NCBI GenBank assembly: GCA_916700875.1
Contig: CAKAKS010000067.1
Location: 31,606,531 to 31,670,530, forward strand
Direction: 5' to 3'
From: Sebastes aleutianus
Lineage: Eukaryota > Chordata > Actinopteri > Perciformes > Sebastidae
Length of the DNA: 64,000 nt
The translations under genes and the position numbers were made by a program. Shown in pieces: positions 1 through 10,376 of this stretch. Position 1 is the first letter of the stretch; each line of letters begins with the position of its first letter. The notes beneath the pieces were generated by a model that was given only the letters and a program-made list of their open reading frames with translations, was not told the origin of the DNA and ran no database searches.

Positions 1-1198
1 TCAATAAGTACATCATGTAAAAAATACATTAATGAATTCATAAATAAATAATGGAATTTAGATTTGGATTGGATGTGCACTAACGCGTTGTTGGTTTTGG
101 TCTTTTCATGGGATCTTTTTATAGAAATAGAGATATACTTAATGTCAGTTGAAGCTGCAATATGGTGTCATTATTATTCATTTATTGTGAAAAGATTTTT
201 TATTTTTTTTATAAATCCATGCAAGCTACACTCTGTGGCAGAAGTCTGTAAAGACAATGATCTGCCTCAATTTGAGCATTGCTACAGTGACGTCTGTCGC
301 GTCCCACTGAGGCGTCCGTTCACCTGGGACTCCTGCTGCGGACGCGACGGCGACATTTAACAACTTTAGTCCTGTAAAATTTTATTTGAAAATGCAGTTT
401 AAAAAGAGAACTAAATAATTGGATTCAGAAATTGAATTAAGAATACAGGTTTTAATCAGGCATTTAAGAGGGCAACTTCTTTTCCCATTTGCATTTGCAA
501 ATTTTTATTTATGGTTTATGGTGTTTTTGTAAATCCCTTTTTAATTTTGAATTCGAATTTTTAAAATGTATTGATGGATTACTATTTTATTTGCAAATTA
601 TTTTTATTGCCCATTAACATGTCAAATAATTACTTTGTAATTTAGTCCATTTGTTCATAGTTTAATAAATACACACATTTGTATACATATGTATTAATGC
701 CTATTTTTATTGTACAATTAGTTATTAATCAATTAAATGTTTTATTACTATTTCTGTGACTCTTATGGTCCTCCACATCCCTGACTGTCAAGTAATGCTG
801 TTTTTTTTTATTATTATTATTTATTACTGAGTTTTTAAAAGTGTTTCATGGATTTTTGTTCTCCCTGATATATATTCAGTGTCAGACCAATAAATGTTAA
901 TTATGTTAAAATGTTATAATTATAATCTGACACTTATTTTCTTAATAAATCGTATGGTCAATTCATATTACAGCAGATAATATATTATATAGGACGAGAA
1001 AAAAAGGCAGCAGATTCTCACAGTTCAGAGGCTTAACCCACCAAATGTTGCATTTTTTATGAAAAATAAATTGTAAAACAGTAGAAAATAGAAGCTTTCA
1101 ATTCAACTTCTTTCACTTTGAGTCAGACTGACTGCATGCAGCAGCCAAATATAATAAATAAGTAACATTACCCATGTGATTTTTATTATTTCCCACAG
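1..1198. other. AT-rich non-coding stretch left of the first visible nol7 exon
   Basis: No exon was recognised here. The stretch is AT-rich with many short A/T runs. It contains one copy of a dispersed repeat (about 66-365) that recurs at about 2598-2890. It is probably the nol7 intron preceding the first visible exon, because the exon at 1199 starts with a clear acceptor (polypyrimidine tract, then CAG). The small open frame at 64-360 lies in the repeat and is not a gene. Confidence 0.6.
66..365. repeat. Dispersed repeat, copy 1 (pair with 2598-2890)
   Basis: About 300 bp is nearly identical in order to 2598-2890. Shared landmarks are a TTGTTGGTTTTGGTCTTTTC block near the start, an AGAGATATACTTAATGTCAG block, and a GCAAGCTACACTCTGTGGCA block. 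Both copies have the same orientation and end in a GC-rich segment around GGACGCGACGG. The class of the element was not determined. Confidence 0.75.
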
Positions 1199-3703
1199 AA
1201 AAGAAAACTCTTACCGGCGGACGTGTTGGAGGAAATAGACTCGGCTCCTTTAAAGTAAGTTTACCGGTTCTGCAGCTCTCCTTCGTCTCTGTTTAGCGAA
1301 CGCTTAATTAAATCTGCTTTATTTTACAGGAAGCAGAAACCGTCTGAGGCTGAAGGTAAAAAAAGCTCTTTTCTGCCGTCAGATTTTAAAAATTAAGCTG
1401 ACACACGTAAGACTTATGTTTTCAACCTGTCCTCAGCAGCTGAAGAGGAAGAGGAGGCTGAAGAGGAGGAGGAGGAGGCTGAAGAGGGAAAGAAGAAGAA
1501 AGGGAAGGGGAAACCGGCACACGCCCGAACGTATGTAAAAATCCTCTTTTTCTATTATTGTTTTCATCAGCAGTCAAACTGAATTAATCACTAAGCACAC
1601 GCTGGATGTTTGATCTAAAGTCGAACTGATCAGACTCATCAGATTTAGCCGACGACGCACAATTAACACATGAACACTCGTTTCCGTTTGTCAGTCTGAA
1701 GGGAAACTACACGGTGACGACGGGGAAGGAGCGAGCGGCGGGGTCCTTCCAGCGGCAGGCGGCCGAGGACTTCCTCCAGTCCAGACTGTACGGACCGGGG
1801 AGCTGCAGGACCACGAGTGAGAAAGAATCAGTCAAAATATGCTTGTTTGAACTCTGAACCCTGCTCTAAAATCATCTGTTTCTATTGTCTATTATATTTT
1901 TATATGTACTGTTTTCAGTGCATCCTTGCTAAAGAGAACTTGCTCTCAATGGCCTTCCCTGTTTAAATAAGGTTATAATACTATAATAATTTATTTACAA
2001 AAACATGAAATAATTAATGGACGTGAGTTAAATATTTTTAGAGATGAAGCCATAATTTCATCATAATTCCATATTTTGCATCTTGTCAACAAATCCCATG
2101 AAAAGACCAAATACCATCAATGAATGTATCTACTAATACTCCCAAACAGACACGTACACCGACGCATCGTAGTTCTGTCTATACCGTCCGCTTGGGGGAC
2201 GGCGCTCCAATCATCATGTGCAGTAGATCACTACGCTACCACTTGCAGCGTAGCGGCCTATGCGTAAACACTCTCTGATGACTAAATTGATGTCACGCGG
2301 ACCCTAGCGTACTCTGGTACAGTATATAATAAGTATGTATAATTCAGCTCATATTGTGTGTGTGTGTATCCGAGCCTCTCTGTGCCATAGAGCTCCATCG
2401 TTGTTCGAAAACTCTTAAAATCATAAACTCACTAGAGCACCAAATGTGGATTAATCCGCCGCTGAAAATAGTCCCCAACAAATGCACTATCTCCTCCTGC
2501 TTGTTTGATTAAAAACTACAGTGAGCAGCTGGAAATGACTGAGACTTTTAAAGAAAATTAAATATATATATATTTATATTTGTATTTGTGTCGGTAGGCC
2601 GACTAACACGTTGTTGGTTTTGGTCTTTTCATGGGATTCTTTTATGGAAATAGAGATATACTTAATGTCAGTTGAAGCTGCGAGTTGGTGTCATTTATTA
2701 ATTTATTTATTGTGAAGATTTTTTATTTTTTAAATCCATGCAAGCTACACTCTGTGGCAGAAGTCTGCAAAGACAATGATCTGCCTCAATTTGAGTTTTG
2801 CTACAGTAACGTCCCGTCGCGTCCCATTGAGGCGTCCGTTCCCCTGGGACTCCTGCTGCGGACGCGACGGCAACATTTAAGAGCTTTAGTCCCGTTTCCA
2901 CCACAGGATCTTTCCCCCCCAGAGCTAGGAACCTTTTTATGAACTCTATATTTCAATAGCAGGGACATTTAACTCCCCCAAAAAAGGCCCCGTGGTCGGT
3001 GGGTTAGTACTTTCTGAAAGTACAGGAACTTTCGGGGTGGAGTTAGCAGAAACGACCGTCTCTGATTGATCAAACACACACAGCGCCGCTGCTTGTCCGC
3101 GGCTCTACACGCAGCCTCTAAGTTATCTATCTGCTAAGTTATCGCTCCCGGACGGGTGAACTGGGGACTCAGTTGTCTGTTGTGCTCCTACACTGCAGCT
3201 GGCGCACCGCTGCATGCGAGGCGGTTAATAATCGGTTAAGGAGGATCGGTTATCGGTTAACAACATTTTTAAAATTAGCATCCTTACCGGGGTGGAAACG
3301 CAGACAACAGTCGGCCGAAGGAACCTTTTTAGTTCCTTGAAAAGTAGTTTCAGGGACTAAAAACATTTGGCGGAAACCCGCCTTTTCAGTCTGGCTTTCG
3401 GCCCGATGTCCGGCTGAACGTGTTCACGCTTTCTGCTTTCAGGTAACGAGATGCTCTCCCTCCAGAACAAGAAGGGGATGCATAAAAGTGCAGCGGTGCA
3501 GTTTGTTAAGAAAGACTGGGGTGAGTTCGGTAGAACAGACGAAGCATTTTAACCACGGATAATTATCGTGTACGTGAGCTGTGTGTCGGTCGGTTTGTAA
3601 ACACTCGTCTCTTCTGTCTGATCCTCCAGCCAGTAACGAAAAAGCCAAAGCGGAGAAGCTGAAGAAGAGGTGGATCCACAAGCAGAAGATTTCCTCCTGC
3701 TGA
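1199..3703 (+). CDS. nol7: nol7 (nucleolar protein 7), 3' six coding exons; 5' part outside the window
   Basis: The coding exons seen are 1199-1254, 1330-1355, 1437-1530, 1695-1816, 3443-3520 and 3630-3703 (stop TGA at 3701-3703). All have GT donors and AG acceptors, and the frame is continuous through 149 codons. The translation begins KRKLLPADVLEEI, has a Glu-rich then Lys-rich stretch, then RQAAEDFLQSRLYGPG and AAVQFVKKDW, and ends in a basic tail RWIHKQK. These blocks match vertebrate NOL7 (human counterparts RQQAAQAFIHNSLYGPG and AAVQFLNNAW). Known for the family: a nucleolar protein linked to early pre-rRNA processing. The human protein has a further ~110 N-terminal residues, so the start and first exon(s) are off-window to the left. 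Intron 4 of this set (1817-3442) is enlarged by mobile DNA. The gene is convergent with ranbp9. Confidence 0.9.
2598..2890. repeat. Dispersed repeat, copy 2, in a nol7 intron
   Basis: This is a same-orientation copy of the repeat at 66-365, sitting between nol7 exons 1695-1816 and 3443-3520. It is directly followed by another element at about 2889-3383. Upstream intron sequence (2150-2590) is unique-looking AT-rich DNA with a GC-rich patch near 2160-2300. Confidence 0.75.
2889..3383. mobile_element. Non-autonomous element with short inverted ends (class uncertain)
   Basis: The left end carries CCCGTTTCCACCACA (2891-2905). The right end, read on the minus strand, carries a close match (GTTTCCGCCAAA within 3366-3383). 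Internal segments with GGAACCTTTTT also occur near both ends in inverted or related form. There is no transposase frame, so it resembles a MITE. A stretch inside it (about 3140-3270: TCGGTTATCGGTTAAC-type motifs next to a CTGCAGCTGGCGC block) is also found inverted at about 27175-27330. Confidence 0.5.
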
Positions 3704-4136
3704 CCGGTCGGACCGGCATCGACCCGGGCCAGCAGACGTTCGCTGCTCCTTCCACAAGCTGAATTTAAACGGACACCAATCATGAGCGACCGCCAGAAAC
3801 ACGAGGAAGACGTCATGTAAGCTTTGGGCCGGGACATCCTCTGGACAACTGACTCTATTGACTTGATGTGGACACGGCAGCAGCCGGAACCGCTCGGCCC
3901 GAATCACCAACGTGGAGCAGAACAACGCTTGAATCTTGAGACTGATTAGAGGCCCCTTTTCCACGCCTTTAACAACCCATCAACGGGTTCTCATAAACCT
4001 GAATTAAAAAAGATCTGCTTCTTAAAGAGCAGAACATGTGACGATACAGTCGTTTAGTGTTTAAGGATTTTTAATCTGTAACCTTATAGTCAAGTTAATT
4101 GATGAGAATCTGATAAACTTTGTTTTCTGTAAAACA

Positions 4137-4149
4137 AATAAAAAATAAA
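4137..4149 (+). terminator. Probable nol7 polyadenylation signals
   Basis: Two overlapping AATAAA hexamers lie at 4137-4142 and 4144-4149, about 440 nt past the nol7 stop codon, and are followed by a T-rich stretch at 4168-4178. This is a sensible 3' UTR end. No earlier canonical AATAAA was seen between the stop and here. Confidence 0.6.
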
Positions 4150-4609
4150 AGCTTATTATATCTGTAAATATTTTTTTCAATTTTCCAAGCAGAGATGCCA
4201 AATATTTGCAGCTCTTTTTTGGGTCATTTTTGGGACTTTGTTGGTCTAAACATGCATTTTGAAGACATTACTTTGGGCTCTGGTAAATTATAAGTTGCTT
4301 TTGTCACTTTTTTAAAATTTTATATACTTAAGAAAACAATCATTAGTTTCAGCACAAATTGAAACGGTTCCTTTGTTATTGTACCTGTTGGAAATATCTG
4401 GATATGATTTATCATTAATTTAGTACTGAATAGAAAGTCAATAGGCGGTGATATTCCCCTCAAAACATCTGATTGTTTCGCTTGAATAAAAGGCCAAAGG
4501 AGGCAAAACTGTCCCAACATTTCACAATAAAAGATTAGGGAAAAGTCCAAATATTTTGACCCCTCAATGTATCATGAGACCCTGGAGGGGTCCTGAACCC
4601 CAGATTTGG

Positions 4610-5409
4610 AAAGGGATCAGAAATTTCTTGTTAACAGCGACACCTGTGGCCGTTGAGTCAACGAAAGTCAGCGTCCTGTTGCTCGCACTCGCGCTCGATC
4701 TACATAGACATGAAGGAGCATCGCTCAACACAGTGAGGAGACACACGTCAGCTAAAAGCACAATATCACTCTATATTTCAGCTGCTTGGCAGTAATGTTA
4801 GCTGACCAGACGAAGGTCTCTCCATGAATCAATGCTGATCCTAGTGTTGGCTTTTCCTGCCTCAGCCTCCCGACCGCGGCCGGAGGGAACAGGGGAGACG
4901 CCGGAGTTTTGGTCGGAGACGATAACGTTTCTCTCTGAGGAGCCCCGTCACTTCACAAGACACGGGAAACCTCTGTTGGTCTGGAGGAGCTGCAGCAGTT
5001 ATTTCTGCACAAACGTCCACCGTACATTCACTAAATATTCTCAGAGCTAAACTAACTCTTCTGCAGTGTGTAGTGAGCAGCATGCACGTGAGAGTGGAGC
5101 GAAAGAGCGAGAACGAGAGCGGTGTGTGAGTGAAGGCAGGCAGAGGAGCAGAGTACAGCAGAGACTCCGGTCCTGGAAACCAAAGCCACGGTCTCCTTTG
5201 TGTCTTCTGACCGCGGTCGGGAGGCCAGAGCAGGAAGAGTTGACACTGTTTAACAGACGGGCTTCACTAGATACAACCAAGAGGTTTTGGTGCTTCCGTG
5301 TAGTTTGTGTTGGAGTCTGAGTCTGAACAGCGTAGACACACGCGAGCGTGCATGGGACACCGACCCGCAATGATTTATACGTGTAAGAAGTTACAAACAG
5401 TCCCTTTAA
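4610..5409. mobile_element. TTAA-ended MITE, long copy
   Basis: The left part reads AACAGCGACACCTGTGGCCG and the right end reads ACAAACAGTCCCTTTAA (TTAA at 5406-5409). Both blocks recur in a shorter copy at 45954-46191 and as a nested end fragment at 46192-46248. TTAA at the border suggests a piggyBac-like target preference; this is inferred from the borders only. No transposase is encoded. The short open frames at 4556-5370 on both strands are shadows in this repeat. Confidence 0.65.
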
Positions 5410-6970
5410 ACATCTTTAGTTTTTGGACTGTTGATCAGACACAAAAAAAGAAATTTCTACTGATATTCCTTTATATGCGATAACCGATAATTAACAAGAA
5501 ATTACAGTACAGAAATGCATAAGATATGTTTGCGGTTAGAAACCGTTGCAATTTCACTACTTTGTCCGGCAGAGAAATTTGTTTTTTAGCTGTAAAATGC
5601 CCGGTTTATACACATCTTGGAGAGAATATGAGATGTGGTTCCATTTTTTAAATATCAAATAACGGCGAAGAACACTAAAATATAAATTTTAACCTAAAAA
5701 AATCTAGCATCGCTTTCATGTCACCTTGAGGTCGGCAAACTCGTGATCACCATTTTCTCACATTATAGACGGACAGATGAATCAGAAACAACCGGGTTCT
5801 AAGGTGGACTTTTCCTTTCGGGCTTCATACGTGGGTTAGTGTGTTGAGAATGAAGAAAATAAACACTTTATCTTCGGACATTTAGGATTAAAGTGAACTC
5901 TGAACAGCCTCAGCTGGTCAAAGAGGACAAAACTGTTTGGAGACAGGAGAACAGACTTCATGGAGCTCCAGGCGTCATGCAGCATCCAGACACGTGCCAT
6001 CATCATTTGTCATTTTTAATATAAATCTTTTCACCCTCACACAAATTGCACTTTTTTTTTTTTTTTTTCCTTCTCCAAATGGACACACAGTCAGCAGTGG
6101 ACAACTTAACTGGTTGACATCTTCCTTACACACCGTGAACTGGCTAAAAGAAGGAGAAACAAAAAAGAATAAAAGAAGAGACATCTAACTTGATCTTACC
6201 ACCACTTTTACTATGGCATGCATAGGTTTCAGACCTTACTCAGAAAGAGAGACAACAGACACTTTGTCTAAGAACGGTTTCTAAACGGTGCCGTGACTGC
6301 TTGCGATCCGAAAAAAAATTAAATAAAAATAATAAAAGAGGAACAAAACCAAGGTACAGAAAAAGCTCGGTTCCACCGTGTTGGAAAGTCAAAAACTAGA
6401 GGAAAGGATGGAGGTCGTTGTCTAGCGAAAGCCTCGGCATTCCCGTTTGTCTGCGAGTGGTGAGCACGAACACACAGGCTTCAAACACACAGCTGCGACG
6501 TCGTCTTCCTAAAGTATTTGGTTCTTTATTTTGTTAACAGTGCTGTTGACAATACTGAATGTTTTTATGATTTTTTTTCTTGTTTTATTTTTTCCCCCGT
6601 CGAGGCTTCGAGCGCTAAGAAGGACCTGGTAACAAAACGGAGACCTAGTGGGTTAGAGGAAGCTCGTCTCTGAGGGACGACGGGGAGACACGGGTAGTTG
6701 GGAGACGAGCGGACTCGAGGGCTTTTCATACCTGAATGCTATTTCAACAGCAGCTTTAGAAAAGAATGACTAGACAGCAAAATGCTACCAGGGAGCAACA
6801 GGGAGTCGGTAAACCAGCGTCTCAGCTGGTTGGAGGTTAATATCGGGCAAACTGAAAACAAAACAAGCAACAAAGTTCACTTCTGCTACTCAACATTAAC
6901 AACATATTCGCAGAGAAATCAGTATACATCTCCTTGGTGTTTGAAAGTAAAGTTTTTCTGCAACGATAGC
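5410..6970. other. Convergent nol7/ranbp9 intergenic DNA, nothing recognised
   Basis: No conserved exon, RNA gene or clear transposon end was seen. The only simple features are a T run at about 6051-6068 and A-rich patches near 6305-6340. Confidence 0.5.
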
Positions 6971-6974
6971 GCCC

Positions 6975-8080
6975 TCTACATTAGGGAAAGTTTTGGTACC
7001 GACTGTTGTGTTGATATGTTTCCCCCCCCCCACCTAAACCAAACTTATAGAGAGGCAAAGCCCCGCCTCTTCCGGTGGACCACCATGTGACCTTACTTCG
7101 TACGTTTGTCAATTTAAAAGATAATTTTGCGAGTTGAGAGAGTCTCAGTTTGATGTAAAACTGTTGAAGTATCCGACTGTGAAAATACGTCATTAGAAAG
7201 ACGACACACCCTGAAGTCACGTAAGTGACGTCTCTCTCTCTCTCTGAAGCTACGATGTCTGAGTGTTTACTACTGGGATGAACTCACACCAGCAACGGGT
7301 CGGATCGGTTCTTTCTCTTTCCGGCTGATAAAAAGACCAGGAGTCGCTGATAAAACACATCAGGTCAGATAACGATAGCTAAATTGGTGACGTATATTGC
7401 GCGAAACGAGAGATGTAGAGCGGTTTCACACTAAACTAAATGATACTACAACACATTCTTGACTTGCAAAATGATCTTTTCAACCCCTGGGCCGGGGGCT
7501 ACTAGTGGGCCTCAGAGCTCCATCTAGTGGGCCGCGGAGGTACCGCCAAATGGTTAGATCAACTTAAAACTCCCGACAGGCCGCTATTCTGTCTTTCACA
7601 TGTCGTAGCGGGCTCAGTTTTAAAGCTAGAGTAGACCTACTGGTATCATATGAAACTTCAAAAAGCAACAACTAAGGAATACATCGGTCCTGTGTCATGC
7701 TAGCTCGTCGGGAAGAGAACTAAATAGCGTTATAACGTCCTGGGATGCAGCGACACAAAATGTTTTGTTTTTTTAAACGAAGTCGTCGTTTTGGAGATAA
7801 ACCCTGCACCAGTAAAAGCTGAAAGCGTGTGGTGACGAGATATGACCCTGAATACTTTGGATTCATGATGGCAGGCAGTGATGGGTGAGGGGAAGTCTCA
7901 TTTATTTGAAGTGGGCCTCAAGTTACAAAAGGTTGAGAACATCTGGACTACCGTACATGTTTTTTCTGAAATAAGGTCCCATAGGGTGGTCCACCGGAAG
8001 GGGGCGGGACTTCGCCTCTGTATCCCCTAACCACGAGGGAAACTGACTTCGACACAACACCGGCTCTCAAGTTGTCAGTC
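6975..8080. mobile_element. Element with roughly 110 bp inverted ends
   Basis: The left block around 7040-7095 includes CCGGTGGACCACCATGTGAC. The right block around 7972-8045 includes GGTGGTCCACCGGAAGGGGG, its reverse complement with mismatches. The similarity extends outward on both sides (GTTTCCC and TGTTGTGT blocks in inverted order). The interior (about 7599-7720) resembles a segment at 50730-50850 (GTAGCGGGCTCAGTTTTAAA), so a second repeat appears nested inside. No protein is encoded. Confidence 0.6.
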
Positions 8081-8190
8081 AAAAGATGGGAAACGTCCAC
8101 TCAAGAGGCTTAAAGCTTAAACACCGTCTCCACAAATATGTCCAAACGTACTTTTATCCTCTTGGGGAAAAGAAAAGACTTCAGCTGCAG

Positions 8191-8247
8191 TTATCTTTAT
8201 CGTTATCTTTATCGTTATCTTTATCGTTATCTTTATCGTTATCTTTC
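8191..8247. repeat. 12-bp tandem repeat (CGTTATCTTTAT)n
   Basis: Just under five perfect or near-perfect copies of a 12 bp unit lie in the intergenic or distal 3' UTR region of ranbp9. Confidence 0.9.
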
Positions 8248-8249
8248 CT

Positions 8250-9050
8250 GACACACAAAAACTGAGAAGAACGTCAGTTCAACTTTAAAACCAAACGCAG
8301 CGCTCGTTTAGACGCCGACTTCACAGCAGCTCAGTTTTGCTGTCGCTTTGTTGTTTTTGTTCTTTCTGGTCTGAGTCTGAGTCTGAAAAGCCCGTCGCTG
8401 TGCTGCTGCTAAAAAAACAAAACACCTGTACTGGAGGCCCCGTGGGGGGGGGAGGGTCGGTCGGCTGCTTGGTCGGACCTTCCTATTCTAAACCGAGGAG
8501 GAACAAAGGGACATTTTGGCTCCTGAGTTCTTTGTGGGTTAAGGGTTAGCATAGACATCGATACGAAAATAAAGATTAACAATGTTTGCATCAAACCTGC
8601 TGTGCAGCCGGGGATCTGGGGGGTAACAAGTAAAAATGGGGTCATCGCAGGGTTCCTACACAGGGAGGGCTCCATCTCAGAAACATCCAGACTTTGTCCA
8701 GAAGATTCTTTCCCATTAATTGACAAATTTAGCTAGATTAATCCGCGGCAGCAAGTACCACAATATGTGAAATTAAAAGTGATGTTTTCCATTTTACAGA
8801 CCAGGAAACGGGTGAATACGTCAGCGTCCTCGCCTGCGTAGGAACCCCGGAGTCAGCAAAAACGGGAGACATAAAAAGTTGTACGGACGAGGAACAACCA
8901 GCTTCAGGAGTCACTGGCGTCGGTACAAAGTTGTTTTGTTTCAATGATTTCCTTTCATTTGATAACTAAATATCTCACTCTATTGATATAATTCATATAT
9001 AAACGTTAACATGTACACACGCTCGTCACTGGTAGTCGGTGGGATTGGGA
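8250..9050. other. Intergenic or distal 3' UTR, nothing recognised
   Basis: No exon or clear repeat border was seen. The short open frames here have no recognisable family. Confidence 0.4.
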
Positions 9051-9052
9051 CC

Positions 9053-9058
9053 TTTATT
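9053..9058 (-). terminator. Candidate ranbp9 polyadenylation signal
   Basis: TTTATT on the plus strand gives AATAAA on the minus strand, about 1.32 kb beyond the ranbp9 stop codon. It is the nearest canonical hexamer I noticed. Its use is inference only. Confidence 0.3.
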
Positions 9059-9572
9059 ATTAGAATAATAAGAAGTGGAACTTGCTCTTGCTGACGCTCA
9101 ACAAATATACTGTGAATGGAAGTAACAATAATTAATATAATGATAATTAGAATAATAATAATAATAATAATAATCGTCTGCACCATGCCTTGTAAACCTG
9201 GAAAAACAAAATAAGAGCCAGGTAACCACCTCCCCCCCCCACCCACCCTCCTCCCCCCGACTTCGCCCATGAAAAACAAAACTAAAGATTTAAAAACAGG
9301 GAACGTTGAGGCTGTAGATTCTCTCTCCGGCTTCTTCAAAAGTCCCGAGTCCACATGCGTCACACGGATCTCTGCCGATGTCCTGAAGTGAGTGGAGGGT
9401 GTGGAGGGGTGGGAGGGAGGGCGGGGGGCGGGGGAGTGGTAAGGGGGGGGAGGCTATCCCTAACGGAGCCGTGCGTTGGCTGGAGGGGTTTGAGCACTCA
9501 GCAAGCCTCGGTGGAGACGGACTTTTTCAATTCAGCATCAGCCTGCCTCCGTGTTCGCGTTTGTCATGAGAG

Positions 9573-9575
<3 letters not shown>

Positions 9576-9642
<67 letters not shown>
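9576..9642. repeat. (TG)n microsatellite
   Basis: An uninterrupted TG/GT dinucleotide run of 67 bp. It is CA on the ranbp9 sense strand and probably falls in its 3' UTR if the signal at 9053 is used. Confidence 0.95.
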
Positions 9643-9643
<1 letters not shown>

Positions 9644-10300
9644 CAGGTTTACAGGGACCACGTTGAAGGGCGGTCGGCCATGGCGGTCAATCTTCTTTTT
9701 TTTTTGTCTTTCTTATTTTTCCATTTGTATTTAACCAGGGTTTGTTTTTTTTTTTGTTGCCAGTCTGTCCGCCCCGGGTCGATGCCCCCCCCAGGTACAC
9801 GGGGGAGCTGAGGGGGGGAGGGGGGGGGAGGGGGGGTCTGGGTATCTGCGGCGAGTCCACACGTGTTCAGCTCTCCGAGTATTTTCAAGTCGGCTACTCT
9901 TGGTTGGCGTCCCCCGCCGTCGGTCAGAATGATGCGGACGCCAGCCTCGCAGGGCTGGAGGTAGGGGCGGGGGGGTTTGCGAGGCCAACCAAGGTGGAGG
10001 CGTATTTTCATATTTACGATGGAAAGGGGAGGTGGTGTGTATATGTGTGTATATGTGTGTATATGTGTGTGTGTGTGTGTGTTTGTCTGTGTTTTTTTTT
10101 AAATGATGTGTATTAGCAATCTAAAGATCTGCCCAGAAATGACTCCCCAATCCTCGGCGGTGTTCGTGAACAAGCAGAACGAGAAGCGAGTGAGGTGGTT
10201 TAACTTTCTACTACTTGTTATCGTGCAGAGGAGCGGCGCCTCAGCTAATAGGACTACACTGATGGAGGAGGTCGGAAGGAGACGTTTCTGGACAGGTCCT

Positions 10301-10304
<4 letters not shown>

Positions 10305-10366
<62 letters not shown>
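10305..10366. repeat. (TG)n microsatellite directly after the ranbp9 stop codon
   Basis: About 62 bp of pure TG on the plus strand, read as (CA)n in the ranbp9 transcript. It begins about 10 nt downstream of the stop at 10377-10379. Confidence 0.95.
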
Positions 10367-10368
<2 letters not shown>

Positions 10369-10376
10369 ACGGGGGG

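Noticed and set aside
64..360. 98-codon open frame (and its 85-codon relative at 2685-2942)
   Set aside because: Both lie in the dispersed repeat at 66-365 and 2598-2890, and the shared amino-acid similarity simply reflects the repeat copies.
9355..9811. Open frames with runs of CVCVCV or HTHTHT at the TG microsatellites (also 10103-10573, 43519-43719, 57333-57731)
   Set aside because: They are translations of dinucleotide repeats, not genes.
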